Shown here: positions 1 through 5,196 of the stretch, one piece after another
How the letters are laid out: every line of letters begins with the position of its first letter
Position numbering within the stretch: position 1 is the stretch's first letter
NCBI GenBank assembly: GCA_946482345.1
Contig: CAMLRJ010000293.1
Span: 1-5,196 of the forward strand
Reading direction: 5' to 3'
DNA: 5,196 nt
Source: an uncultured Cellvibrio sp.
GTDB lineage: Bacteria > Pseudomonadota > Gammaproteobacteria > Pseudomonadales > Cellvibrionaceae
The notes under the pieces: generated by a model
What the model was told of the DNA's origin: nothing
Seen by the model: only the letters and a program-made list of their open reading frames with translations
Databases searched by the model: none
Made by a program: the position numbers and the translations under genes

Positions 1-247
1 ACGCTCCGCGTTCATGGCCGAAGAGTAATGATTCAAATAAGGATTCCGGTATGGCACCACAATTGACGGCAACAAATTCACCATTGCGCTGACTTGCTTT
101 ATGAATGGCCCTTGCAAACAGTTCTTTTCCGCAACCGGTTTGTCCTTGCAAAAAAACCGTTAAATTGCTGCGCGAAATTTTTTCAATTTTTTTTGCCAGT
201 AAATGTATGTGCGTGTTTTGGCTAATAATACCAGACAGTATTTCCAT
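1..247 (-). CDS. Sigma-54-dependent transcriptional activator, AAA+ domain (partial, C-terminal part outside window)
   Basis: Minus-strand reading gives 82 residues before the window edge. They match the start of the AAA+ ATPase domain of bacterial enhancer-binding proteins, which use ATP to remodel RNA polymerase carrying sigma-54. Visible motifs are a Walker A loop GQTGCGKE (residues 35-42), the stretch FVAVNCGAIPESLFES (58-73) and LFGHERGA (75-82), where the last GA begins the sigma-54-contacting GAFTGA loop. The ATG at 247-245 is the only reasonable start because an in-frame TAG lies at 262-260. No strong Shine-Dalgarno is seen, only a weak TAGAG. The AAA+ domain therefore starts almost at the N-terminus with no receiver or sensor domain, as in PspF. 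Two departures from consensus are visible: Walker A has Gln and Cys where Glu and Thr are usual, and the usual ESELFG reads ESLLFG. The DNA-binding domain and target are not visible. Confidence 0.88.
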   Translation of the reverse strand, partial: MEILSGIISQNTHIHLLAKKIEKISRSNLTVFLQGQTGCGKELFARAIHKASQRNGEFVAVNCGAIPESLFESLLFGHERGA

Positions 248-286
248 CGAATCGATACTCTATTTCCGGATTATGTTTTTTTGATG

Positions 287-300
287 CAATAAATTTATTG
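287..300. promoter_or_regulatory. 14-bp perfect palindrome, possible operator
   Basis: CAATAAATTTATTG is identical to its reverse complement. It lies 40 bp upstream of the activator start codon, where a repressor or autoregulatory operator could sit. AT-rich palindromes of this size can also occur by chance in such a biased stretch, so the regulatory reading is inference. Confidence 0.35.
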
Positions 301-352
301 CTGATTTGTCTAGTATTTCACAATTTATTTGTTTGTTATTTGTCTTGGCGTC

Positions 353-368
353 ATCAACATTTGTTGAT
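353..368. promoter_or_regulatory. Inverted repeat, 7-bp arms with 2-bp spacer, possible operator
   Basis: ATCAACA and TGTTGAT form a perfect inverted repeat around a TT centre. The compact symmetry is typical of a dimeric regulator site, and it lies about 105 bp upstream of the activator start. No known regulator consensus was recognised, so the role is inferred from symmetry alone. Confidence 0.35.
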
Positions 369-402
369 TAATCATTGTTTGAATAGAAATTTTAAAAAAA
401 TA

Positions 403-414
403 AATAATTGGCGT
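403..414 (+). repeat. 12-bp direct repeat, copy 1 (AATAATTGGCGT)
   Basis: The same 12-mer occurs again at 499-510, 96 bp away in the same orientation, in otherwise non-coding AT-rich DNA. The TTGGCGT part is the less biased portion. It may be a paired protein-binding site or chance. Confidence 0.3.
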
Positions 415-498
415 TGAAATTTTTATCGATTTGACTGTTGGTTTATTTTGACGACGTTAAACATTGTTGCGGAGAAAAATATATTTTTTTACAGAGAG

Positions 499-510
499 AA
501 TAATTGGCGT
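499..510 (+). repeat. 12-bp direct repeat, copy 2 (AATAATTGGCGT)
   Basis: This is an exact second copy of the 12-mer at 403-414. It lies just beyond the cellulase terminator. Neither copy has a GC pair at the spacing needed for a -24/-12 sigma-54 promoter. Confidence 0.3.
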
Positions 511-524
511 AAAAAGTATGAAGT

Positions 525-553
525 AAAAAAGGTGGCCTGCGGCCACCTTTTTT
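525..553 (-). terminator. Rho-independent terminator of the cellulase gene, symmetric and possibly bidirectional
   Basis: GGTGGCC and GGCCACC form a 7-bp GC-rich stem around a 3-nt loop, flanked by six A on one side and six T on the other. Read on the minus strand it is a hairpin followed by a U run, starting 27 bp after the cellulase stop codon. The A/T flanks are symmetric, so it could also stop plus-strand transcripts. Confidence 0.9.
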
Positions 554-580
554 ATTTTGTTAAACAATTGCTGGCAGCGA

Positions 581-2242
581 TTATCGCGCTTTCACAATCG
601 CCTGAATCAACGATGGATAAAGTTGATTGCCGTTGTTGCGATCAAACAATGCCATACCACCATCGCCTGAGTAACCGTTATCCCAATAAACAGGAACCAG
701 ACCGCGAGTGACTGCGGATTGGGTGATGTACTCATTCCAATAGATTCGGTAACGTTCATGACCGCTGACATTCAGGCGGGAAACAACACCGTATTCACCT
801 AAAATCACACCAATACCACGATCAACAAAGTTGGTTTTCATTTTTTGGAATTGTGAATCGGCATAGGATTCATTGGCCCAGGTTTCCGTTGCACTGGAAT
901 TGGTAGCAATTGAACCCCATTGGGTGATGTTACTGCTGGTGTTCAGAGTGAAATTGTATGGGTCGTAATAATGCACTTCCATCATCAACCTGTTGCTGGC
1001 TGTATCAGTTGGAATTCTGACAAAGTTTACTGTGTGATCGATGTTGGTGTTGAAACCCTGGACGACCAGATGGCGGTTTGCATTGTTGCCACCAGTTGCA
1101 CGAACGGCGTTAACAAAAGTTTGGTTGAAGCTGTTTTGCACTGTGTAGTATTCCACGGTTGGCGTGCCGTAATCGCCATCCACCATCACTTCGTTAGTGC
1201 CGGCAAACAACAGACGATGATCATAGTTGCGGAAGCGGGTGGCGATTTGGTTCCACATAATCGACAAACGATTATTCACATAGGTTTGTTGTGCATAAGT
1301 AGGTTGCATCCAGCCACCGTCCCAGTGAATGTTCATGATCACGTACATATCAGCATTCAGTGCGTAGTTAACCACTTCTTCCACGCGATTCATCCAGGCA
1401 CTTTGAATCACAAAGTTGTTGGCATCAGAGAATTTACTCCAGGCAACCGGCAAACGAATGGTTTTGAAACCGGCCGCTTTTACCGAGTTGATCAATTGTT
1501 GGGTGATCATCGGGTTGCCCCAGTTGGTCTCGCCACCGACAGCATCGAGTGAGTTACCCACATTCCAGCCTATGCCCATCAACTTGGTCAGTGCGACACT
1601 GTTAACACCTGACGAACTGGCGACACTTGATGAAGAAGAGCGAGACGATGAGCGGCTCGAAGAACTTAATGAACTTGATCGACTGGAGCTGATAGAGCTG
1701 GATCGACTTGAAGATCGGCTTGAGCTGACAATTGAGCTTGATCGGCTGGAGGAGCTGACAGAACTGGATCGACTTGAAGATCGTGAGCTGGACAAGCTTG
1801 AAGATCGACTGGAGGATCTGGATGAGCTAATAGATGAAGAGCGTGAAGATGAAGCGACAGTTCCGCCGCAAACATTACCGGTCACTGTTGGTGTTTCAAT
1901 CGCGCCGTTACCATTGACCTGCAGGCCAAATGCGACTGTTTGCCCGGGTTGTATATTGCCATTCCAGCTGAGGTTGGTGGCGTTATAGGGGTTCGAACCT
2001 GAGTAACTCGCATTCCAGAGATTGACTATGCGGTTATTGGCGTAAGTCCAGCTAACGCTCCAGCCATTAATTGCTGAAGAGCCGGTGTTGGTGATCTCGA
2101 TATTGGCGGTGGCGCCACTACCCCAGTTGTTAGTCACCACATATTTACAGCTGGCAGTTTGCGCCATTGCACTTTGCGCCGCGAACAAGCCAGTACCCAG
2201 AAGTACTGCCATGCCAAAGCGTTTTAGTTGGGAAAGTTTCAT
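581..2242 (-). CDS. Secreted GH5 endoglucanase (cellulase) with N-terminal CBM2 and polyserine linker
   Basis: The 553-residue product probably cuts internal beta-1,4 bonds in cellulose or a related beta-glucan outside the cell. Residues 1-28 are a Sec signal peptide ending AMA|Q. Residues 30-127 are a CBM2: C32 and C125, the only cysteines in the protein, would form the disulfide, and W40, W76 and W93 match the three surface tryptophans of cellulose-binding CBM2a. Residues 131-211 are a Ser/Arg linker. The GH5 domain (about 215-553) shows GWNVGNSLD (225-233), R263, H306-W307, N350-E351 as the likely acid/base, H424-Y425, E483 in GEYG as the likely nucleophile, and W520. The usual NEP reads NEV. 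The ATG has a GGAGA site 7 bases upstream and the terminator follows closely, so it is probably a single-gene unit. GH5 subfamily and exact substrate (cellulose, xyloglucan or mixed-linkage glucan) cannot be fixed by eye. Confidence 0.93.
   Translation of the reverse strand: MKLSQLKRFGMAVLLGTGLFAAQSAMAQTASCKYVVTNNWGSGATANIEITNTGSSAINGWSVSWTYANNRIVNLWNASYSGSNPYNATNLSWNGNIQPGQTVAFGLQVNGNGAIETPTVTGNVCGGTVASSSRSSSISSSRSSSRSSSLSSSRSSSRSSSVSSSSRSSSIVSSSRSSSRSSSISSSRSSSLSSSSRSSSRSSSSSVASSSGVNSVALTKLMGIGWNVGNSLDAVGGETNWGNPMITQQLINSVKAAGFKTIRLPVAWSKFSDANNFVIQSAWMNRVEEVVNYALNADMYVIMNIHWDGGWMQPTYAQQTYVNNRLSIMWNQIATRFRNYDHRLLFAGTNEVMVDGDYGTPTVEYYTVQNSFNQTFVNAVRATGGNNANRHLVVQGFNTNIDHTVNFVRIPTDTASNRLMMEVHYYDPYNFTLNTSSNITQWGSIATNSSATETWANESYADSQFQKMKTNFVDRGIGVILGEYGVVSRLNVSGHERYRIYWNEYITQSAVTRGLVPVYWDNGYSGDGGMALFDRNNGNQLYPSLIQAIVKAR
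1610..1852 (-). repeat. Low-complexity DNA encoding the Ser/Arg interdomain linker
   Basis: It encodes residues 131-211 of the cellulase: 61 Ser and 11 Arg in 81 residues, mostly as SSSR units punctuated by single Ile, Leu, Val or Ala. Serine uses both TCN and AGY codons, so the DNA is only partly repetitive. One 20-bp exact repeat occurs at 1698-1717 and 1764-1783. Long serine linkers of this kind are a known feature of secreted enzymes of Cellvibrio and Saccharophagus and act as flexible tethers between binding and catalytic modules. Repeat slippage could change linker length. Confidence 0.85.
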
Positions 2243-2249
2243 TGGTATA

Positions 2250-2254
2250 TCTCC
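2250..2254 (-). promoter_or_regulatory. Ribosome binding site of the cellulase gene
   Basis: The minus strand reads GGAGA followed by 7 bases and then ATG. It supports the start at 2242, which is also followed at once by a good signal peptide. Confidence 0.8.
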
Positions 2255-2352
2255 GGTTTTTGTTAGTTATTCGCTGCGGTACCTCAATGCAAACTCGTAC
2301 AACCAGTTCAATTCAAGGCAAAGCCTAAAAACAAAACGAGTTCTAATGACAA

Positions 2353-2372
2353 TTGCACCAGCGACTGTGCAA
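2353..2372. promoter_or_regulatory. Inverted repeat TTGCAC-N8-GTGCAA, possible operator for the cellulase gene
   Basis: The 6-bp arms are perfect and the site lies about 110 bp upstream of the cellulase ATG. A second inverted repeat (CGACT-N6-AGTCG, 2362-2377) interlocks with it, so two alternative hairpins could form in the leader RNA. It could be a regulator site or RNA structure. I recognise no known consensus. Confidence 0.3.
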
Positions 2373-2494
2373 AGTCGAAAAAGGAAGCGATGAAACAACA
2401 TTAAAAAAAGTTTAACGGGAATAAGTGTTTATTCTGTCAGCCTGTTTCCGGTAAATATGGGGGTAATTTTGACGGAGCCACAGGTTGAAATTAT

Positions 2495-2524
2495 TTTATA
2501 TATAAATATTGTCTCATAAGTAAA
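2495..2524 (-). promoter_or_regulatory. Weak candidate sigma-70 promoter for the cellulase gene
   Basis: The minus strand reads TTTACT (2524-2519), an 18-bp AT-rich spacer, then TATAAA (2500-2495). Overlapping -10-like words with 16-17 bp spacing are also present. The start of transcription would give a leader of roughly 245 nt. AT-rich DNA yields such matches easily. Confidence 0.22.
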
Positions 2525-2627
2525 TAGACCTTGCTAATCTTTTACTGGAATAAAGGGCAGCTTGAAACAGATTGATCGAAAACTGAGAGCAGGTATTCAC
2601 TTAAGGTTTGATGTGGTTATGAAATGC

Positions 2628-2663
2628 AGCAGCCCATAATCCCCGGAGAGATTATGGGCTGCT
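2628..2663 (-). terminator. Strong hairpin after yceI, probable terminator
   Basis: A perfect 14-bp stem (AGCAGCCCATAATC and its complement) surrounds an 8-nt loop and begins 21 bp after the yceI stop codon. Its position fits the end of the cytochrome b561-yceI transcript. On the minus strand the bases after the stem are GCATTTCAT, not a good U run, so termination may be imperfect or the hairpin may mainly protect the mRNA 3' end. Confidence 0.65.
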
Positions 2664-2684
2664 AAAACAGAAACAATTAAAGGC

Positions 2685-3275
2685 TTATTTCTTTTTAATG
2701 CCTTCGACTTCCAATTCCAGTTTCACTGTTTGTGATGCCGGGCCCAGATCCATTTTGATGTTGAAGTCTCTCATGTTGATTTCGGTCTCACCGGAAAAGC
2801 CCGCGCGGTATCCGCCCCATGGATCTTTACCTTCGCCGACCTTATCAACTTCAATGGTGATGCTTTTAGTGACGCCATTGAGTGTCAGATCACCCACAAT
2901 ATCGAATTCGTCTTTGTCGTCATCCAAAACAATTTTCTTGCTAACAAAAGTTGCTTTCGGGAATTTGGCGACATTTAAGAAATCATCACCGCGTAAATGC
3001 TTGTCACGTTCAGCGTGGTTGGAGTTAACGCTGTTGGTGTCTATGGTGACATTCACTTTGCTGGCTTCAGGTTTTGCCGGGTCGTAACTGAATTCGCCGG
3101 AAAATTTGTCAAATCTGCCAGTTAATACACTGTAACCCAAATGCTTGACTGCAAAATTAATTGAAGCATGTGCGCCTTCGGTGTCGATCACATAATCATT
3201 GGCAACCGCATTGATGCTGAAACTGCTGGCGGCAATCAACGAAACTGCCAGTAAATTTTTTTTGATGTTGAACAT
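2685..3275 (-). CDS. yceI: YceI-family periplasmic protein (lipocalin-like isoprenoid/lipid-binding)
   Basis: The 196-residue product has a signal peptide (1-25, ending AVA) and then the whole YceI domain. Recognisable blocks are INFAVKHLGYSVLTGRFDKF after the first strand, the conserved HAERDKHLRGDDFLNVAKFP segment mid-protein, and LTLNGVTKSI. YceI-family proteins form a lipocalin-like beta-barrel, and a structurally known member holds a polyisoprenoid, so binding of quinone-like lipids in the periplasm is the likely role. The ATG at 3275 is preferred over a possible upstream start at 3377: it has AGGAG 7 bases upstream, a clean signal peptide follows, and the longer version would run back into the cytochrome b561 gene. 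It sits 25 bp downstream of that gene and is very probably co-transcribed. Length is normal for the family. The in vivo ligand is unknown. Confidence 0.94.
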   Translation of the reverse strand: MFNIKKNLLAVSLIAASSFSINAVANDYVIDTEGAHASINFAVKHLGYSVLTGRFDKFSGEFSYDPAKPEASKVNVTIDTNSVNSNHAERDKHLRGDDFLNVAKFPKATFVSKKIVLDDDKDEFDIVGDLTLNGVTKSITIEVDKVGEGKDPWGGYRAGFSGETEINMRDFNIKMDLGPASQTVKLELEVEGIKKK

Positions 3276-3282
3276 AGTTGAG

Positions 3283-3287
3283 CTCCT
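3283..3287 (-). promoter_or_regulatory. Ribosome binding site of yceI
   Basis: AGGAG lies 7 bases before the ATG at 3275. It decides the start, excluding the 34-residue longer reading that overlaps the upstream gene. Confidence 0.82.
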
Positions 3288-3300
3288 GGTGTGGTGAATG

Positions 3301-3846
3301 TTACTGCTTTGGAAAAAGCATGCGTTTAAGTGTTCGGTCTTTGAAAACAAAATGATGTAGAAGTGCGGCGCCTGCATGTAAAGTTGCGATAATAATAATT
3401 AACCATGCAGCATATTCGTGAATTTCACCGGCGATATCCACTTGATCCGGATTCAATTCAAAACTGGCAGGCAAGCCGAACCAATTAAATACTTCAGCTG
3501 CTTGACCTTCCGCAGTGGTGATTAAATAACCGGTAATCGATACAACAAAAATTAAAACGTACAAGAATATTTTGATAAGTTTGGCCGCGAGCCTGGCAGG
3601 TTTCTGCGGTGACAAATCTTCGGGTGTGATATTGGTTTTACGCCAGACTAATCGCAATACTGTTGCAAAAAACAATAAAATACCGAGGCTGATGTGCAAC
3701 GCCGGGCCCTTGTGATACCAGTCATCGTAATAACTCAGGCCGGTCATATACACGCCTAACGCAAATAAAAAAATGATGGTAACGGCTGAGACCCAATGCA
3801 AAAGAATGGAGACAATTCCGTAATTTTTAGTTGTGTCTTTGATCAT
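3301..3846 (-). CDS. yceJ: Cytochrome b561, di-haem inner-membrane protein (YceJ-like)
   Basis: The 181-residue membrane protein has four predicted helices. Candidate haem-ligand histidines are H17, H51, H143 and H157, whose spacings (34, 92, 14) closely follow those of E. coli CybB (34, 89, 14 from memory). This fits two b-type haems moving electrons between the quinone pool and a periplasmic partner. The segment LSYYDDWYHKGPALH before H51 resembles E. coli YceJ, and the gene order with yceI directly downstream is the same as in E. coli. Two starts are possible: GTG at 3858 (four more residues) or ATG at 3846. I prefer the ATG because the N-terminus MIKDTTKNYG fits the family, but neither has a strong ribosome binding site. 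The electron donor and acceptor, and the functional link to YceI, are not established by the sequence. Confidence 0.92.
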   Translation of the reverse strand: MIKDTTKNYGIVSILLHWVSAVTIIFLFALGVYMTGLSYYDDWYHKGPALHISLGILLFFATVLRLVWRKTNITPEDLSPQKPARLAAKLIKIFLYVLIFVVSITGYLITTAEGQAAEVFNWFGLPASFELNPDQVDIAGEIHEYAAWLIIIIATLHAGAALLHHFVFKDRTLKRMLFPKQ

Positions 3847-3899
3847 CTTTCGCACCACTTTGCAAACTGTTTTGAATTGTGGTTAAAGATAACAGCTAA

Positions 3900-3927
3900 A
3901 AATTAAATTCCCAGTTGAAAATGTCAG
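3900..3927 (-). promoter_or_regulatory. Weak candidate promoter for the cytochrome b561-yceI pair
   Basis: The minus strand has CTGACA (3927-3922, five of six bases of the -35 consensus), a 16-bp spacer and TAATTT (3905-3900, a poor -10). It lies in the 97-bp gap after the thioesterase gene, the natural place for a promoter. No clear terminator separates the two units, so read-through from the thioesterase gene is also possible. Confidence 0.25.
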
Positions 3928-3943
3928 TATCGAAAAATTCGTT

Positions 3944-4327
3944 TTATTCCGCTTGAATAATCGAACGTTTGTGCCCCTTGGCATCTATAGCGACATAAAT
4001 ATATTCGCCTTGTGTGACCAGGCTGAGTTGATGAGTAATGAAGTCCTTGATCCAGACTTCAACTTTAATGCGAATGCTGGTGTTGCCAATTTTTAATGTG
4101 TGCGTGTAGCAGCTGATTACTGCGCCAACGGGTACGGGTCGGATAAATTCCATGCTGCCAACCGCAACGGTAGTCACACGACCTTTGGCAACCTGATTGG
4201 CGTGAATGGCGCCGGCAATATCCATTTGTGCCATCACCCAGCCACCAAAAATATCACCGAAGGGATTGGTATCTGCCGGCATGGTGATAGTTTGCAAAAC
4301 CAATTCACCTTTGGGATGCGCTTGCAT
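3944..4327 (-). CDS. yciA: Acyl-CoA thioesterase, YciA-type hotdog-fold
   Basis: The 127-residue product hydrolyses acyl-CoA to free acid and CoA in the cytoplasm, judged by close resemblance to YciA of E. coli and Haemophilus. Key stretches are GELVLQTITMPADTNPFGDIFG cut short at residues 7-26, GGWVMAQMDIAGA (28-40) with D36 as the likely catalytic aspartate, GRVTTVAVGSMEFIRPV in the middle, and VEVWIKD. It is a single hotdog domain, as in YciA, which assembles into oligomers. The ATG at 4327 is preferred because a GTGAGA-like ribosome site lies about 8 bases upstream and the N-terminus then fits YciA. A GTG at 4339 would add four residues and overlap the stop of the dctM gene. Either way the two genes are in one transcript. 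Natural substrate and the reason for pairing with a TRAP transporter are unknown. Confidence 0.93.
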   Translation of the reverse strand: MQAHPKGELVLQTITMPADTNPFGDIFGGWVMAQMDIAGAIHANQVAKGRVTTVAVGSMEFIRPVPVGAVISCYTHTLKIGNTSIRIKVEVWIKDFITHQLSLVTQGEYIYVAIDAKGHKRSIIQAE

Positions 4328-4335
4328 AATGAATC

Positions 4336-5196
4336 TCACTTAAGTTGATTGGGTAACCAGGTCACAATTTCCGGCCACACAGCCATCAGTAATAACAACA
4401 ATAATTGTAGACAAATAAATGGCACAACACCGCGATAAATTTCGCTGGTTTTGATCGAGTTGGGTGCTACGCCGCGCAAATAAAATAATGAAAAACCAAA
4501 AGGGGGTGTTAAAAATGAAGTTTGCAAATTGATCGCGATCATAATACCCAGCCAAATAGGGTCTACTCCCATCATCAACAATACCGGGCCAACAATCGGA
4601 ATTACCACAAAAATAATTTCAATAAAGTCGAGAATAAAACCGAGTAAAAAAATGACCACCATTACCAGAAAAATCGCCCCAAAAACCCCACCCGGTAATT
4701 GCGTAAAAAAATGATGCACCAATTCTTCGCCACCGAAGCCACGAAAGACTAATGAAAATAAGGATGCGCCAATTAAAATCATAAAAATCATGGCGGTGAT
4801 TTCAGTAGTTGAACGTGAAATTTCACGCAAGGCTTTTATCGATAATTGTTTTTTACCAAGCGCTAATAAACAAGCACCTAATGCGCCCACACCTGCCGCT
4901 TGGGTGGGTGTGGCGGCACCGATTAAAATGGAACCCAGTACCAGCAGAATTAACATCAAAACAGGTGCAAGACTGAAGAAGATATCCATCAGGGGTAATT
5001 TTTCCTGATGATTAACATCAGTCACCGGTGCAATAACCTGTGGTCTAAAAAAAGCAGTGAAAATCAAATAGAGCATATAGAACGCGACCAGCATTAAGCC
5101 TGGAATGATGGCGGCAATAAATAAATCGCCAACTGAAATAGTTTTAGGATTGTAGACATTTAATTTTAGCTGCGCCTGTTGATAAGCGCTGGAAAG
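4336..5196 (-). CDS. dctM: TRAP transporter large permease subunit, DctM family (partial, N-terminal part outside window)
   Basis: The frame is open to the right window edge, giving 286 C-terminal residues. An internal Met at 5094 is not the start, since the preceding 34 codons (including PKTISVGDLFIAAIIPG) also match DctM. The family is about 430 residues with roughly 12 helices, so about one third is missing. Family marks are GAATPTQAAGVGA (93-105 of the visible part), LGFILDFIEIIFVVIPIVGP (185-204) and NLQTSFLTPPFG (223-234), with at least six long hydrophobic segments. DctM proteins use a sodium gradient to import an acid-type solute handed over by a periplasmic binding protein. That protein and the small DctQ subunit are expected upstream, beyond the edge. 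The solute cannot be told from this subunit. The stop codon lies next to the thioesterase start, so translation is likely coupled. Confidence 0.94.
   Translation of the reverse strand, partial: LSSAYQQAQLKLNVYNPKTISVGDLFIAAIIPGLMLVAFYMLYLIFTAFFRPQVIAPVTDVNHQEKLPLMDIFFSLAPVLMLILLVLGSILIGAATPTQAAGVGALGACLLALGKKQLSIKALREISRSTTEITAMIFMILIGASLFSLVFRGFGGEELVHHFFTQLPGGVFGAIFLVMVVIFLLGFILDFIEIIFVVIPIVGPVLLMMGVDPIWLGIMIAINLQTSFLTPPFGFSLFYLRGVAPNSIKTSEIYRGVVPFICLQLLLLLLMAVWPEIVTWLPNQLK

Larger units (their letters stand above)
248..524. other. AT-rich spacer upstream of the sigma-54 activator gene; no gene seen
   Basis: This stretch lies between the cellulase terminator and the activator start, and must hold the activator's promoter if that gene is transcribed separately. 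It is strongly AT-rich and I found no credible coding frame: a short plus-strand frame starting at TTG 448 runs through the terminator and into the cellulase gene and looks spurious. It holds a 14-bp perfect palindrome, a separate 7-bp-arm inverted repeat and a duplicated 12-mer, listed separately. I could not find a convincing -35/-10 pair or a GG-N10-GC sigma-54 promoter. Confidence 0.6.
2255..2627. other. Upstream control region of the cellulase gene; no gene seen
   Basis: This non-coding stretch lies between the yceI hairpin and the cellulase ribosome binding site. A short plus-strand frame across 2085-2393 is antisense to the cellulase signal peptide and leader and has no support. The region should contain the cellulase promoter and a leader that may exceed 200 nt. 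A possible -35/-10 pair and an inverted repeat are listed separately. I found no GG-N10-GC sigma-54 promoter in it. Confidence 0.6.

Noticed and set aside
403..523. Sigma-54 promoter at the TTGGC words
   Set aside because: Neither copy has the GC dinucleotide 10 bases after the GG that a -24/-12 promoter needs.
448..711. Plus-strand open frame of 87 residues starting with TTG
   Set aside because: It runs through the terminator hairpin and the 3' end of the cellulase gene, and its composition does not look like a protein.
920..1552. Plus-strand open frame of 210 residues
   Set aside because: It is antisense to the GH5 catalytic domain, which is clearly the real coding strand.
1610..1852. CRISPR-like or tandem repeat array
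   Set aside because: The periodicity comes from serine and arginine codons in a protein linker; no regular repeat-spacer structure exists.
1416..1988. Plus-strand open frame of 190 residues with an acidic Leu/Glu/Asp repeat resembling a coiled coil
   Set aside because: It is exactly antisense to the CBM2, Ser/Arg linker and first part of the GH5 domain; the repeat is the complement of serine and arginine codons, and there is no ribosome site or family match.
2085..2393. Plus-strand open frame of 102 residues across the cellulase start
   Set aside because: It is antisense to the signal peptide and CBM2 and extends only through the leader; no ribosome site and no recognisable domain.
3276..3377. 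N-terminal extension of YceI by 34 residues
   Set aside because: It overlaps the cytochrome b561 gene, has no signal peptide character, and the inner ATG at 3275 has AGGAG at good spacing.
4336..5094. DctM starting at the Met codon at 5094
   Set aside because: The frame stays open to the window edge and the 34 codons upstream match DctM sequence, so the gene is partial.

Overview
The window looks like chromosome from a cellulose-degrading gammaproteobacterium of the Cellvibrio/Saccharophagus kind. The main clue is a secreted GH5 glucanase with an N-terminal CBM2 joined by a long polyserine linker, a style typical of that group. The moderate-to-low GC content and AT-rich spacers fit. The assignment is inference from protein style; no rRNA or other marker gene is present. 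All six genes are on the minus strand, so transcription runs from high to low coordinates.

From right to left in transcription order: (1) a TRAP transporter large permease (DctM type), cut by the right edge; (2) a YciA-type acyl-CoA thioesterase whose possible start codon overlaps the dctM stop codon; (3) a cytochrome b561 (YceJ-like), followed 25 bp later by (4) a periplasmic YceI-family protein, the same pairing as yceJ-yceI in E. coli, ending in a strong hairpin; (5) a spacer of about 440 bp that must hold the control region of the cellulase gene; (6) the GH5-CBM2 cellulase, ending at a clean rho-independent terminator; (7) an AT-rich spacer; and (8) the start of a sigma-54 activator AAA+ domain with no receiver domain in front of it, cut by the left edge.

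Functionally these are separate units: solute import plus acyl-CoA hydrolysis, a membrane haem/periplasmic lipid-binding pair, an extracellular cellulase, and a transcription regulator. Nothing in the sequence shows that the regulator controls the cellulase, and neither upstream region that was scanned shows a convincing -24/-12 promoter.

I see no mobile element, CRISPR array, tRNA, rRNA or phage gene, and no convincing new system. The most notable details are the receiver-less regulator with a non-consensus Walker A motif, the Ser/Arg linker and its antisense reading-frame artefact, palindromes upstream of the regulator, and the dctM/yciA coupling.
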